Shown: positions 42,996 to 54,869, numbered from the stretch's first letter. The stretch is DNA of 64,000 nucleotides from Lineolata rhizophorae (GCA_010093515.1 MU001683.1:1-64000), one strand, 5' to 3'. Made by a program: numbers and translations. Notes: generated by a model not told the origin, from the letters alone.

Positions 42996-44546
42996 ATGGC
43001 CCGCCTCAATACCGATGTCTCTCCCGGCTCTACGCGCTCCTCGTCGGTGACCACATCGTCGGCGTCACGCCCGCGGCGACACGCAGCTCGCGCCATCGCT
43101 CGCTCGCCATCTCGGCTCTCTGACAAGGAGAACGACCACGGGTCGGGCAAAGGCGCCATGGCTCCCCCAGCCCGCCCGTCGGGCGGCTCTTCGAATACCA
43201 GCGGGGATAAGAGGAGGCGTCTAGGCGAGCGCGGCATCCCCACGGCGACGCGTACCGCCAGCATCGGACCCGACCCGAATGCCATCGTCGACCAGCAGTT
43301 CTACGACCCAGACCAGGATCCGGAAGAGCGGCGACGGATCATCCAGCATATGCGCGGCTTACGCAATGAGATACGAGGTGAGTTGTTCTGGTCACGCCGG
43401 GCCCACCACCAGGAATCTAGTTGACATCTTCAGACCGTCGAGATGAGCTGGTCGCGTCACCGGGGAACCATGACCTGCTACGGCAGATGCTTGAGCGGTC
43501 CGACCGCGACATGAACCAGGTGAAGCAGACATCTGACGCGACTATGGAGTCGGCCAACTTCCTCAGCCTGGTGGATATCAGCGTCCGGAAAGCCAATGCA
43601 GAAGTCGACGGTAATCTCGGCGTCGACTTGGACGAGTTCATAGGCAAGTGCATTGGCTTTATGAGACGCGGCGGGCCCCCTCCGGCAGACACATCGCCAG
43701 CCCACGGGGAAGAAGGGGACGAAGCCGCGACACAAGCACGTCGTCACGGTTCTAGCCGGCGAAGCGTAGCGACTGAAGGTGACGAGCTCGACGACGACGA
43801 CGGGGACGCTCTAAACTGGGGAGCATTCGGCTCCCGGGCCTGCTTCCCCGGCAACTTGCGCCCTCCAGTACCCGCGTTCCTACTTGGGCCTCTGTCGGTG
43901 CAGAAGCGCGCCCGGCAGGCCACCCAGCGCCGCGCTCGGCTTGGGAGACCCGAAGGACCCACCTCCCGCCCGGAGGATCTCAAGGCGTCGGACATTGAGA
44001 GAAACGAAAACGCCAACATCACCGCATTTTGCGTCAAGGTCCGCCAGCGCCTCAAGAGCCACATAGAAGACGCTATGGAGGCGGTTGAGGATAACTTGGA
44101 GGACGACATGACGGAAGAGCAGGAAAAGGAACTTTTGAGGCGCTATAGGGTGCAGTCGACGGATGGGGAGAGCGGCCTCGTCGGCTTCTTCGACTTTGTG
44201 ATAAATCCCAAGTCATTTGGACAGACGATCGAGAACATGTTTGCGGTGTCGTTCTTGATCAGGGACGGGAACGTGGCGATCGAGGAGGACGAAAACGGCC
44301 TCCCGCTGCTACGTAGGTCGAGTGTATCCGAGTTTCAAAGCGAAGCTAACCGTCATAGGCCCGGAAAACCCCCGTACGATCGAAGAGCAGCGGCGAGAAG
44401 AAGTCTCCAAGCACCAAGCCATTTTCAGCCTCGACTGGGAAACGTGGCAGAATCTCGTCCAGGCGTTTGATATTCGCGAACCGATCATTCCACATAGGAA
44501 CGAAGAAGAGGGTCGCAACGTCACGGGGCGCGGGTGGTACGGCTAG
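42996..44546 (+). CDS. NSE4: SMC5-SMC6 complex kleisin NSE4
   Basis: Nse4 bridges the Smc5 and Smc6 heads and binds Nse1/Nse3 in DNA repair. Three exons (42996-43377, 43434-44312, 44359-44546) give 482 aa. A disordered N-terminus rich in Ser, Arg and Pro is followed by the conserved DPDQDPEERRRIIQHMRGLR and the Smc6-neck-binding helix (RRDELVASPGNHDLLRQMLE). The Nse1/3-binding segment (GVDLDEFIGKCIGFMRRGG) comes next, and then the C-terminal winged helix (GFFDFVINPKSFGQTIENMF and AVSFLIRDGNVAIEED). Exon 3 supplies ENPRTIEEQRREEVSKHQAI and ends IREPIIPHRNEEEGRN. A CTAAC branch site supports intron 2. Confidence 0.93.
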
Positions 44547-44565
44547 ACTTGGTCCTCTAAGCTTC

Positions 44566-44720
44566 AAGTAGGTAATGTCCGGGTGGTATTCTGCGTTCTG
44601 AATGTTATTGCTAGGCGTAGTCCGGTGTTTCCTATATTTGTTATCGCTAGGTTATGTCCTGGTGTTTTTTATATTGTGCTATGGCTAGGCGATAGCCCGG
44701 TGTTTTCCTACGGCCTACAT
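44566..44720. repeat. Degenerate tandem repeat, about 37-bp unit, about 4 copies
   Basis: Units beginning gctagg recur at 44610, 44646 and 44684, each followed by a (g/t)tccggtgttt-type core and an AT-rich tail; a more diverged unit precedes at about 44566. The array lies between NSE4 and the HET gene. Confidence 0.7.
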
Positions 44721-44858
44721 GTTTATCCAAGATTCTACAGTGGTATTCGGTAACCTACACTTCTGTGGACGCGAAAGCACGCTATTTCCTTTTTGACATT
44801 CACGTGACTCGCTTATTGGCATGATTTTTCAACCCCACTTCACTTCCAGCCCCCAAAC

Positions 44859-46748
44859 ATGCTGCGATATACCCCTTTGTCCAGTCCGTCGGCGATCAGG
44901 CTCCTGTCTTGGAACGGCACTTCGTATATATTGCAGGATGCCGACCTAGATGATGGCCCGGAATACGAAGCCCTTTCGTACTGCTGGTCGCTCGGCGACG
45001 GCAACGATGAAGGCGGACACATCATCTGCGACGGGCAGCAATTAAAGGTGATGGCAAACTTGCGCGATGGTTTGGAGCGCCTCCGCGCCGCGGGACGGTT
45101 TGGGCCGGTCTGGATTGACGCCGTGTGCATCAACCAAGACGACCTCCCAGAACGCGGTGCCCAGGTCGAGATGATGGATCGCATTTTTGGCTCGGCCAAG
45201 GCCGTCATCGTCTGGCTAGGCAAACAGTCACACCGTGCCGGCAACACAAACATGCGCTATCTCGAGTTCATAGCGCGATTGCCCACCTTGCCGCGGCAGA
45301 CGACGGGCAGCGTGCCAGATTCCACGCCGGCGATAGAGGCTCTGCGGCAGCTCGAATTCGAGACATCGACGACCGACTGGCTCGGCGTGGGCAACGTCTT
45401 CGCGCTGCGTTGGTTCACGCGCGCGTGGATCATTCAAGAAGCGGTGCTCGCGCGTCGCCTCCTCGTCTATTACGACGAGTTCGAGTCAGATTGGGATGCG
45501 CTGTACAACGGGATGCGGCTACTGCAGGCCGTGCGCGCGCGCTGGCACGACCGCCCAAGCTTGCACGCACAAGGTTTCGCGGGCGTCAACTCGGCATCGC
45601 GGATCATGCTGGCGAGAGACTGCTACCATCACGGCGAGCGGTGGCCGCTGCACAAGTACATTGACGTAGCGCGGGCGTACGCCGCTACGGATTTGAGGGA
45701 TAAGGTGTTCGCTTTGCTGTCAATCGCGAAACCGGATACCACGACTGAGGTCGTTCCCCGGGTGGACTACAGCAAGTCAACGGAGGAAGTGTATACCGAG
45801 TGTGCCTTGTACTTGCTGCACGGCGACGTCGGCCTCGGTCTCCTGTCCATGGTAGAAGACAAGTCCGCTCGCCGCTTCTCCAAACTTGCATCGTGGGTGC
45901 CAGATTTTAGCGTTCCCCAGCTTACTCATCCATTCGAAGGGTTCTCCGCGGCAACCGCACACGCTCCGAAGTTTCATTTGGCAGAAGGTAGCATTCTGAC
46001 CTTGGAAGCTTCGAAGTTTGACGTGGTGGACAAGGTCGCCGAAGATTTTGAAGAGCTCGAGTATGCCGAGAAATTGACTAGGCTCCTACAAATCGCCACC
46101 CGCATTGGCTCAACGTATCCCGACGGGACGAGAACCATAGCAGCATTTTGCAACACGCTGACTGCGTATGCGGCCGGACCGGACGTCGAGGCGCAAGAAG
46201 GAATGCAGGAATCCTTCCGCCAGTGGCTAGTTAATATGTTCCTTCGGGCAGAAGAGTCGTCGAAAGGAGAAGCGGACATCCTCAGCTCCCTAAACGGACT
46301 GCGTAATGTAGTGTTCCACGCCGCGCGGAGGAGCCCAAGATCGGAAGAGCACGATGGCAGCAACACCGCCACTGCAATCGCGCGGTTCATTGAAGTTTTC
46401 GAGGAGTTGTCGCTAAGGACTCTACTCGAGGATACGCGAGCAACCGTTCACGAAGACGACAAAGCGGAGATGCTTGAACGCCGAGAGAAGGCCTCCCTAG
46501 TTACGAACGCATTTTTGAGAGTTTACAATTCGAGAAAACTATTCGGCACTCGGAAAGGATACCTCGGGCTCGGGCCGCAATCGATGAAGGCTAGCGATGT
46601 GGTAGCGCTGGTGTTTGGAGCTAGCGTTCCACTCATCGTACGTTCTGCCGAGGCGAGTAGACATACAATGGTTGGCGAGACATATGTTCACGGCCTCATG
46701 CATGGCGAGTGTCCAGAATTAGATCGATTTACGTTGTGTTTAGAGTAA
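44859..46748 (+). CDS. HET-domain protein (heterokaryon incompatibility type)
   Basis: HET-domain proteins mediate non-self recognition and programmed cell death in filamentous ascomycetes; the domain is distantly TIR-like. One exon encodes 629 aa. The HET domain spans about residues 35-190: YEALSYCWSLGD, then LRDGLERLRAAGRFGPVWID, AVCINQDDLPERGAQVEMMD and AKAVIVWLGK, with WFTRAWIIQEAVLARRLLVY near 185. The downstream region is the usual HET C-terminal architecture (LRDKVFALLSIAKPDTTT, then VDYSKSTEEVYTECALYLL), ending in the conserved TRKGYLGLGPQ and VVALVFGASVPLIVR blocks. No NACHT, WD or other partner domain is attached. All motifs appear intact. No adjacent partner gene such as a patatin-like or NLR gene is seen. 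Confidence 0.93.
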   Translation: MLRYTPLSSPSAIRLLSWNGTSYILQDADLDDGPEYEALSYCWSLGDGNDEGGHIICDGQQLKVMANLRDGLERLRAAGRFGPVWIDAVCINQDDLPERGAQVEMMDRIFGSAKAVIVWLGKQSHRAGNTNMRYLEFIARLPTLPRQTTGSVPDSTPAIEALRQLEFETSTTDWLGVGNVFALRWFTRAWIIQEAVLARRLLVYYDEFESDWDALYNGMRLLQAVRARWHDRPSLHAQGFAGVNSASRIMLARDCYHHGERWPLHKYIDVARAYAATDLRDKVFALLSIAKPDTTTEVVPRVDYSKSTEEVYTECALYLLHGDVGLGLLSMVEDKSARRFSKLASWVPDFSVPQLTHPFEGFSAATAHAPKFHLAEGSILTLEASKFDVVDKVAEDFEELEYAEKLTRLLQIATRIGSTYPDGTRTIAAFCNTLTAYAAGPDVEAQEGMQESFRQWLVNMFLRAEESSKGEADILSSLNGLRNVVFHAARRSPRSEEHDGSNTATAIARFIEVFEELSLRTLLEDTRATVHEDDKAEMLERREKASLVTNAFLRVYNSRKLFGTRKGYLGLGPQSMKASDVVALVFGASVPLIVRSAEASRHTMVGETYVHGLMHGECPELDRFTLCLE

Positions 46749-48349
46749 ATTTAGGAACTTATTTGGCTTCATTATTGAACTTTCAACTTTCTTATTTCAG
46801 CGTCACATGCCTTAGAGTAAATTAAGCTATGTAATCCATAGTTTATCTTGATTTCACAATAAGTTGCATTATATATCATTCATTCATCCAAAGCTCACCC
46901 AGGCCATTCGTTGTGGCATCCTAAAGTACTTGCCAAGGAGAGTTTGCGATAACATCCATAACCAAGCAGAGTCACTCCTCAGAAATCTAACCCAAGGGTC
47001 AACAATCTCTCGGCGCGTGAACAGTCATTACGAAACTTTCAGGACCCCTTCCGCCTCCGGACCTAAACCAGCATTCGCACCGGTTTCTGTTCTGAAACCT
47101 TTGCATTTACGTCTAAGTCATTCTTAACCCCAGAGCAACGCGAGTCTAGTCGAGCTATTTCAAATGCTTCTGGTCTAGGCCAGAATTTGTTGTCGAGGGA
47201 TCTCTGGAGGCGAGGATATCTTACGCGCTCACGTCGGACATGAGAGCCAATTGTCTTCAGCAATACGTGCGATAGTGGATATGACCAGCCAAAGGTGACA
47301 AGGTTAGAAGGGTGCCAAGGCCGCAGTCTATTCTTTTACGTTTAATATGTCTGGCGCTTTAAACACGATGTGGCTCTAGGAAGATTGACTAGTACTCGGA
47401 ACATCGACCCAAACAACGGTGACCTTTACACTACAGAGCACCTGACTTCAACATTAAGTGGCTTCCACGTGTACCCATAAGCAACCCCTGCCACCAGCTC
47501 GTCTGCACTCTTTGTACTCTCCACTGTTACTGTCTCCCTGTCTTTCAAGGGTCTGTCTTCATGAACAATGTATTCTGCCTTGGCATCTAACTTACTGATA
47601 GAGCTGACCCAAGGTTCGCGCATGCTATGCGCTGCGTTTCCGGCGTTTTCACTACCAAAACATACGTCCGCCTATCCATTGGCAATGACCCCGCGTCTCG
47701 GGCCATAGTTCCTTTCCTAGATAACTGTTCGACACGGCGGGGAGGCCTTTGGCACGACGAGTTTTCTTCTAGCTCTATAGCTCTCCTCGCCCCCATTCCC
47801 TCGCCTCGGCATGAAAGACAAGATGCACCAGCATGCCCTTTCGCTTTCCAACCTCAACAATTATATCGAGCCGGTCGGTGGGCACGACAAGGACTCGACA
47901 TCCTTTCCCTACCTCCCGCCTGCAACACCAACCCAATCGCTTAGTCGTCCTTCGCTGAGAAGGTCAATTCCATTCAACGACAGACGGTACTAATGTGGAA
48001 ATGCTCAATTCAGATTAGGGATCTGCGCAATCTTTTGACTTACCAGGCAACATTAACAAGGGGCTACAACTCTTTTAGCATTTTGTTAACTAGCCAGTTC
48101 TATACCATCAGTATCACCTTGGATGTCCCATCTCCTTTCTTGTATATTATCGATCGCAAACGTAACTGTTATATGCAAAGCCATTCTGCTTACGTCAAAA
48201 TTCTCTGTCCGTATACTAGGCAAGTAGTTAACAGTGCAATCGAATTACTACCTATACTTCGGATCACTTAGAAATTTCACTGATATGCCAAGAATTCGTT
48301 AAACTAGGTTGCATCCCCATGTAGCAAGACAAAGGTGGCTACAACAACA
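46749..48349. other. 1.6 kb AT-richer intergenic region
   Basis: No confident gene. Small minus-strand frames at 47426-47796 (one containing DRETVTVESTKSADELVAGV) could be remnants of a gene, but no family is recognised and splicing does not join them convincingly. Confidence 0.5.
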
Positions 48350-49340
48350 TTAGTACAGATCATTCATTATCTTCTTCCCAAAAAGTACGCTGAGAGGGCT
48401 CTGAAGCTCAAGCCAGCCCAAGAATGGCGCGCTGACCCCATAGCCGAGAAACTCTTGGGTCTCGGTGGGATACGACTTGATAGTCTCGAGCGGAACCGCC
48501 AGGTACTGGTTTTCTTCCTGTATCGTGGTCAGCTAGGATGTCGTGCATAGGCCGCCGACCTACCTGACGGAGCACGCCTTTGGTGACAAAAGCGCCGTAC
48601 ACCAATCTTTCCTCATCCTCAGTGGTGTTGGCTGAGCCGCCATGGTAGCAAGAAGCCAGCATAATCAGCCCATCGCCCGGGTCCAGCTCGGCGTGGACAG
48701 CGTCCTCTTCGACTGGTGGAGCATCCTGCTTTTGGAGGTGAGAGCCCGGGACGAAGCGAGTGGCTCCGTTCGCCTTGGTCGTCTTCTTCCCAGCCACGAA
48801 TATCCCGATGGCCGTGTCGCGGCCCGGCTTGTATTCGTCGGCGGTTATCTCGTCGAAACGGTTGTGGTGGATCATGTCGTCGCGGTGGAGCTCCTGCGCG
48901 CGCGCGCCTGGCCTGATGGACAAAACGGTAGTGCTGTTGATCTGCGGCTTCGACACCGATACGTGCTTCTCCTGGCCGACCCAGTACTCGAACCGGCTCG
49001 AGAGCAGCGCGTCGCAGATGCCCTTGTACAGCTCGTGCAAACAGACGCGCTCGGTGAAGGCGCGCGACTTGCCGACCAGGCCGCACACCCGCCGCGTCTC
49101 CTTGGGGAAGAAGTCGCCGTCCCAGGCCACGTCGGCCTCCAGATGAGGTCGCACGTCCTCTTCGAGTTGGGCGAGCTCGGCCGCAGTGAGCATGTTGCGG
49201 ATGATCACGCCGCCGTTGCGGATTATCGAGGCCACGAGATCATCCGCTTGCGCCGTTGCGCCGTCGAAGCTATCCACGGTGAACTTCGCCTTGTCCGTGA
49301 GCTTCTCGGCCGCGGGCGGCGTTATTGCGGACGGTGCCAT
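48350..49340 (-). CDS. Phytanoyl-CoA dioxygenase (PhyH) family 2OG-Fe(II) oxygenase
   Basis: PhyH-family enzymes use iron, oxygen and 2-oxoglutarate to hydroxylate or desaturate lipids or secondary metabolites. Two exons (49340-48564 and 48517-48350) with a GTAGGT donor and CAG acceptor give 314 aa. The N-terminal part has GGVIIRNMLTAAELAQLEED and a CGLVGKSRAF block. The iron site is visible as H-x-D in AQELHRDDMIHH and the distal His in ASCYHGGSANTT, with the Arg-containing strand RLVYGAFVTKGVLRQ following. Exon 2 encodes EENQYLAVPLETIKSYPTET and QEFLGYGVSAP, the expected family tail, which confirms the intron. The substrate cannot be inferred; no biosynthetic backbone gene is nearby. Confidence 0.88.
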
Positions 49341-49710
49341 TAGGTTCGGGGATAGGAAGATTCAATATGCAAATAGCAGGAGCATTAACTCTCGCAATAT
49401 TAAATGGCTGGCCGGCCCGTTTAAAGAATAGCGACGCGTTTTAATAGCTCAAGTTGGAAAGCTGTGTCTTTTCTGCCACGTCAAGTCCTCTCGATTAGGC
49501 TTATCAGACTAAACTCCGGAAGGCGAGCGGGGCGATGCTGTGGGGGCAGCATCTTAGCGTAGCCGCGCTTGCCTGTGGGCCGCAGGGTCCTTGCGCGAGG
49601 CTAAGCTAGCATAGTCAAAGACCTGATTTCTATGTAGGGAGTACGGAGTAGATGGCAAGGTTTCCAGCCAGCCGTCAGGCTTGTCGATCGCCTCTTCGCG
49701 GGTGCATCTA

Positions 49711-49719
49711 TACTACGCA
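49711..49719 (+). promoter_or_regulatory. TACTACGCA motif
   Basis: Same non-coding word as at 18857 and 61506. Role unknown. Confidence 0.25.
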
Positions 49720-49978
49720 GACATGCTGCCCTCCCGAAAGGCCACGGCAGGTGGATGCAAATCCTCAAGGAACAATATGCTCGCCGTAGATCAACCTTAA
49801 ACGATTGCGACCTTGCCCTTTGAAACCGCCCTGCGTAAAGCGAGTGAAGTGTTTGCACCGCTAGGTGGCCATGGCCTGCTACGCTGCTATCGCACCAAGC
49901 CCAAGAATGGGATGCCGGTTCCATATCAGGTCCTCGGGTTGGTCGCCGTGATGCAGTTGACTGCAGCCGACCGGGATG

Positions 49979-49988
49979 TACTACGTAC
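49979..49988 (+). promoter_or_regulatory. TACTACGTAC motif
   Basis: Same word as at 18874, followed at once by ATACGTG; about 650 bp upstream of the permease start. Confidence 0.25.
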
Positions 49989-50635
49989 ATACGTGGCGGA
50001 CCCGGGGCACTGGTCGGCCGTCCCATTGGCCGCGCCGCGAACTAGGTTGAGCCATCAGGTAGCGGCCGCGGGTGCGGGCCGAGGGGGCCTGGCGCAACGG
50101 CTCGGGCGCCAATCTCGCGTGGCTTGAGTTAAACGCCAGGCGGGCGCCTGCGACTGACAAGTGCAAATGAACATCCGCCGCGGCAAAGGCTCCCAACCCC
50201 GAGATACGTAACTGTAGCCCGTGGTTGGCCGTTGGAGTGGCTGGCGGCCAATTCCGCGAACCGCCTCCGGCTGCCCACCTTCCGGGCTAGCCCTGGCCAA
50301 ACCTCGGCCAAATCTCCTCCATCCGAGCCTTGGCTGGCTTGGTACAACAGCCATGGTCCTGCAAGGACGCCCCTTGGGAGCGTCTCGTCCGATGCAATTG
50401 GCTCGATAAGCCGCATCAGTCCACTCCTGCCTCCCGGGCGGCCCAACCACGCCTCTGGCTCGGCCGAGTAGATACCGCCTCAGCACCTCGAGGAAGCTTC
50501 AACCCACGGTCGAGCAGGAGCGACCCTTACGGAAATGGTCGCCGAGCGCGCAGACGCAAGACCTGGGCGAGTACAAGAGCAGACGCTCCTCCAACCTCGA
50601 CAGGTCAACTACCTAGTCGCTCTTTAACGACCCAA

Positions 50636-52444
50636 ATGAAGGAGCCGATGCCCACCGAGTCCCCGGCGTCGGGGGCAGAGTCGCCCGCCGCGGAGCTCTC
50701 GGTCGATGAGATCCAGCTCCGCGCCCAGGGCCACAAGGGCGAGCTGCCCCGCCAGTTCTCCGCCTTTGCGACCCTCGCCCTCGCCTTTTCCATCACGAAC
50801 TCATGGCTCGGGTACTCGGGCGTGTTCGCCTATCCGCTCGACGCCGGGAGGGGCCCTACCGTCTTTTGGGGGTTGATCGTTGCCGGCGTCGCGTGCACCA
50901 TGATCAGTGAGTTGCGCTCCGAGACTGTCAAGTTTTAATTTCGCTGACGACGGCAGCCGCTGGCCTCGCTGAAATCGCGTCCGCCTTCCCCTCCAGCGGA
51001 GGCCAATATCACTTCGCCTTCATGGTGTCTCCACCGTCGATCCGCGCTCCCGTCGCCTTCATCATGGGCTGGCTGTCCGTCTTGGCATGGGGCCTGACTA
51101 CCGCGTCAGCGGTGATCGTGGTTGGTAAGTGAACCACTCGCTTGCCCCGCGCTCCTAGTGGCTCACGGCTGCAGCACAAATCACGTCGAGCGTGGCCGCG
51201 TTCAACAACCCTGGCTACGAACCGACTCAATGGCAGATTTACTTGATGTCCGCGCTAGCTATCATCCTGTGCGGCACCGTCGCGTGCTTGCTGCCTAAGC
51301 TGCTGCCTCTGGTCAATCAGAGTTTCTTCGCCTTCAGCCTGCTAGGATTCGTCGTCTCGTTCGTCGCTGTTCTCGCGGGCAGCGACACCAAACAGTCCGG
51401 CGACGTCGTCTTCGTCGAATTCATCAACAATACTGGCTGGAGCGATGGAACCGCCTTCATGGTCGCCGTCGGCACGTGCATGTACTCGTTCCTCGCCACG
51501 GATGCAACCACTCACATTGCGGAGGTGAGGCTCCCGCCCCGACTCGCTCCCACGTCCTAACGCGATTCAGGAAGTCCCCAATCCCGGGCGGCACGTCCCG
51601 CGGGTCATGATGCTGACCATGGCCATCGGCATCTTCACGTCCGTTTGCTGGGCAGTGGCATTCATGTTCTCGACCAACGACCTGGACGATGTGGTTGGCT
51701 CCGCGCTTCCCATATTTAGCGTGTACCACCAAGCTCTTAGTAGTAGCGCCGCCGCGTCAGCCTTCAGCATCTGGCTCATGTGGCTCTATTGGGGCGCATC
51801 CATCGGCTGCATTGCCACAACCGGACGGCTCGCCTGGGCCTTTGCGCGCGACAACGGGTTTCCCTTCTCCAGGTTCCTAGCCAAAGTCCATCCCACCCTC
51901 AAGATGCCGGTGAACGCGACTGTGGTCTCTGTCACATTTGTCGTTCTGTATAACCTAATTTACATTGGCTCCACGACCGCCTTCAACAGTATCATTTCTA
52001 TGTGCATCCTGGCCCTTAACATCACATACGCCATTCCGCAGGGAATAGTGCTCTGGTACGGTCGGGACAAGGTCCTCCCGAAGCGCCAGTTCAATCTCGG
52101 CCCAATCTTCGGGCCTTTTTGCAATGCATTTTCCTGTCTCTGGGTCACGCTGTACACCGTCTTGTTTTGTTTGCCGGTGTACTATCCGCCTACCGTCGAG
52201 GACATGAACTACGTTAGCGTAGTGCTTGTAGGCATTGTCGTGGCAATCGCGGCGTTTTGGTTTCTAGGAAAGAGGAAAACCTTCGTGGGACCGGTACGCT
52301 GCGTCACCTGTAAAGTGAGAGTTATGGCTAACAATGCGATAGAATATTCCCGTCAACGGCGTCGAGCTCGTACAGGAACTCGGCCACTTTGCCGATTTGG
52401 AGCGGGAGGCGGAGCGGAAGAAACATTCAAGCAGAGTCCTTTAG
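50636..52444 (+). CDS. APC-superfamily permease (GABA/choline/amino-acid transporter type)
   Basis: Five exons (50636-50906, 50957-51124, 51175-51524, 51571-52293, 52343-52444) encode 537 aa. The N-terminal cytosolic tail ends in ELPRQFSAFATLALAFSITN, typical of fungal Uga4/Hnm1-like transporters. About 12 transmembrane segments are visible, including VFWGLIVAGVACTMI, the signature AGLAEIASAFPSSGGQYHFA, ATDATTHIAEEVPNPGRHVP between helices 7 and 8, and GRLAWAFARDNGFPFSRFL. Exon 5 gives a short cytosolic tail (ELGHFADLERE). Substrates in this family include GABA, choline and amino acids; the sequence does not discriminate. All introns are 46-50 nt with consensus ends. Expected at the plasma membrane. 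Confidence 0.92.
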
Positions 52445-52682
52445 TTTGTTCGCTATAGAGCATGTCGTAAGAAGAACATGTTAGAATGTAAAATGCGCTG
52501 TGCGACATTCCCTTCAACTAAATGCGAAGTTACTCGGTCCAGCAACGCCTCGGAGACTTTGCGGCATCTGGATCGAATACCAGAAACGACACCACATAGC
52601 ACCACGAGCCAGAAATCTGCAAGCATCAGAAACTGCGAAATACGTTGCATAAACAAAAGCTCTCTTCTCATTTGTTGAAGGA

Positions 52683-53979
52683 TTAGCTTGACTTCTCAGT
52701 TGGGAACTTGGACAAAAGGTGGTTAATTTCTGTAGCGATGAAGTTGGGATTGTCTTTCTGAATGAAATGACCCGCGTTTGGCGCAATCAGCGGACCTCGC
52801 CGCCGGCTGGGGCCGGTGATCTGGACCAGTACCTCATTATACTTTGCCCAGCAGGGATTTGTGTACGCCACGGAGAAGATTCGAGGGGTTTTCATGCTAC
52901 TCTAAGTCACGTTAGCGCAACGAAACAGATATCCACCTGCTCTGGAAAGCTAGCTACTGCAAACCAATTCCCTAAATGCTGAGATGTTCTCGACCACCTA
53001 AACTCGTAAAACTTGTTCGAGGATTCAAGTCGAGTGGTGGACCAGCAACCACATCCCCCGGTTGAAAGTAGATATTTTCGTGCAAGGCAAACTTTCACTA
53101 GCGTTGTCCAATGCTAACATTACAGACATTCGGAAAAAAGGAGAACTGTTCTAGAAGAAAGCTTAGGCATGCCACCGGTTAGAAACTAAGCTCACTCACC
53201 TCCTCACTCTGCCTCGCAAACTCCTCCGGATCGTGTCCCACGACCGTGACATACGGCCCCTCCTCGCCCTCCTCACCGCCCAGCTTCGGCGCATCCGCCC
53301 TCGGCAGCAGTTGCGCCAAGTTCCGCCTGCTCAAGCCCTCGACGTTGACCACGTCTGGGTGAAACACGGCGCGGTACTTCTCCCTCGTCGCGCGCAGCAG
53401 GGCGGGCGTGACACCCTCGGCGAGATCGCGGCGCGGGTCGAACGAGGCGGCGTCCGGGTCCGGCCAGATGCAGACGAAGTCCGAGTTGGCCATGATGGAG
53501 TCGAGCAGGAGCAGGGCGGCAACGCGCCAGCGGGTCGGGCGGCCACGGCAGCAGCGCTGGGCGAAGAGTCGTGCCAAGGCGCACCCGATTGAGTTGGCGG
53601 CGAGGACGAGCCGAATGGGCGGAGAGCCTTGCAGGCCTAGGCCGTGTTTGGCGGCGACGCAATCGAGCAGCTCGGCTAGGTCGTGGGCAGCGCCGAGCAC
53701 GTCATGGTGATGGCCCGGGCCGCCGGCGGCGACGTCGGATGGGTGCGGATCCGACGAGGCCTGCCCGTAGCGGTCGTAGGTGAGGATGGCAGGAGGGGAG
53801 GGATGCAGGGCGTGCAAGGAGGATATCGTGGGGACCCAGCCGGAGGCCGGGAGAAGGAGGCCGTTGAGGAAGACGAGCAAAAGGGGGCCGGGCTGGGGAG
53901 GCGGGTAGAAGGTGTAGGTGATGGAGGCAGAAGGTTTGGAGGGGAGGTTGGCGGTGGACTTGATGCAAGACGGAGGCAT
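52683..53979 (-). CDS. Alpha/beta hydrolase fold protein
   Basis: Two exons (53979-53200 and 52901-52683) give 332 aa. The fold starts with LLLVFLNGLLLPASGWVPTI (HG-like oxyanion strand), then ILTYDRYGQASSDPHP. The nucleophile elbow is VLAANSIGCALARLFAQ, with Ser in A-N-S-I-G rather than G-x-S-x-G. The acidic residue is probably in the C-terminal half, and the catalytic His is in IAPNAGHFIQKDNPNF, encoded by exon 2. The 298-nt intron is longer than most here (GTGAGT donor; TAG acceptor), so a further small exon inside it cannot be excluded, but both exons join in frame and exon 2 (TPRIFSVAYTNPCWAKYNEV) matches the family tail. An in-frame ATG at 54048 would add 23 residues. Substrate unknown. 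Confidence 0.8.
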
Positions 53980-54869
53980 CGTTCTTTCCGTGACCGGCGG
54001 TCGCACCGACGCCGAGTCAAACCAGGGGAACGTTGCACGGCAGTCCACAGGTGCCGGTTGCCAAGTGCTCGGGTAGATATCGCGCCCGCCGCCGGCTCAT
54101 GTGTACATATGTACGTAGATCGATACGAGACCCTGGCGGCCGCGTCCAGCGCGCCTCCCATGGCCGCGGGCGAAACCGCGACGCCAAGCGCCCCCCCGCC
54201 GGGCGCAGGCGGAAGGGGCGGGTCGCTGCCCCGCTGCAGGAACGAGCCCGGGCGAACAGCCGGAGCGGGAAAGCGCGAGGGTCCAACCGTCATCACCCGG
54301 GGGGGCCCGCGCTCGCGCCTTCCAATGGATCGCTTCGGCGCCCAATGCGCGGCAGCCACGAGCCTCGACCGCCCTCGCCCCTTTCGCATCCAATGGCCCG
54401 CGGCTCCCTCTCCCTCTCCACACGCGACTGCCTCCCGCCGCCTCGCGACTGCCCGCCCTCATCGCTCGACGAAGGCGCGCCCTCACCGCCAATCTCCATG
54501 TGCGACCGCGCGGCGACGGCCGAGTCCGGGCGCTTCCACTTCGCAACTCGGCCACGCCCGACATCGTCAGCACCGCCTCCATCGCTTACTCGCGCGCACC
54601 CGCGTTCGCAGCATTCGTTTCATTGCTAGACGTTCGTAGGACACGAATAGTCTGCTAAACTGTGAGTCGCTCTGCAACCGGCACGTTCCTGGCGTGTGCC
54701 ACATCATCGTCGCATACTGTCGCCGCTAACCGTCGTCCATCGGCCAGACATTTTTCTCCGACTCACTGCAACACCGCAGGCGGTCAGCCTCGCTATACGG
54801 CATCTCTCCTTCGCAGGTCGTCCGTTATTGGGCTTCTCGGCCTCTCTCGCTCTTCGCCGTCGAATCACT
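53980..54869. other. Divergent promoter region between hydrolase and 54870 gene
   Basis: 890 bp, GC-rich, no supportable gene. It contains the near-palindromic tgtgtacatatgtacgtag at 54098-54118. The last 230 bp before 54870 are CT-rich leader with an open frame but no in-frame ATG favoured over 54870. Confidence 0.5.

Larger units (their letters stand above)
49341..50635. other. 1.3 kb intergenic, promoters of PhyH and permease genes
   Basis: No supportable gene; frames at 49813-50486 on both strands overlap and lack domains. TACTACGCA (49711) and TACTACGTAC (49979) occur here. Confidence 0.5.

Noticed and set aside
47426-47796. Two small minus-strand frames that might form a gene
   Set aside because: Overlapping in different frames, no convincing splice join and no family; kept only as a note.
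27018-53979. Idea of a secondary-metabolite cluster (aldo-keto reductase, 2OG oxygenases, permease, alpha/beta hydrolase)
   Set aside because: The genes are spread over 27 kb among housekeeping genes, and no PKS, NRPS, terpene synthase, P450 or cluster regulator is present.
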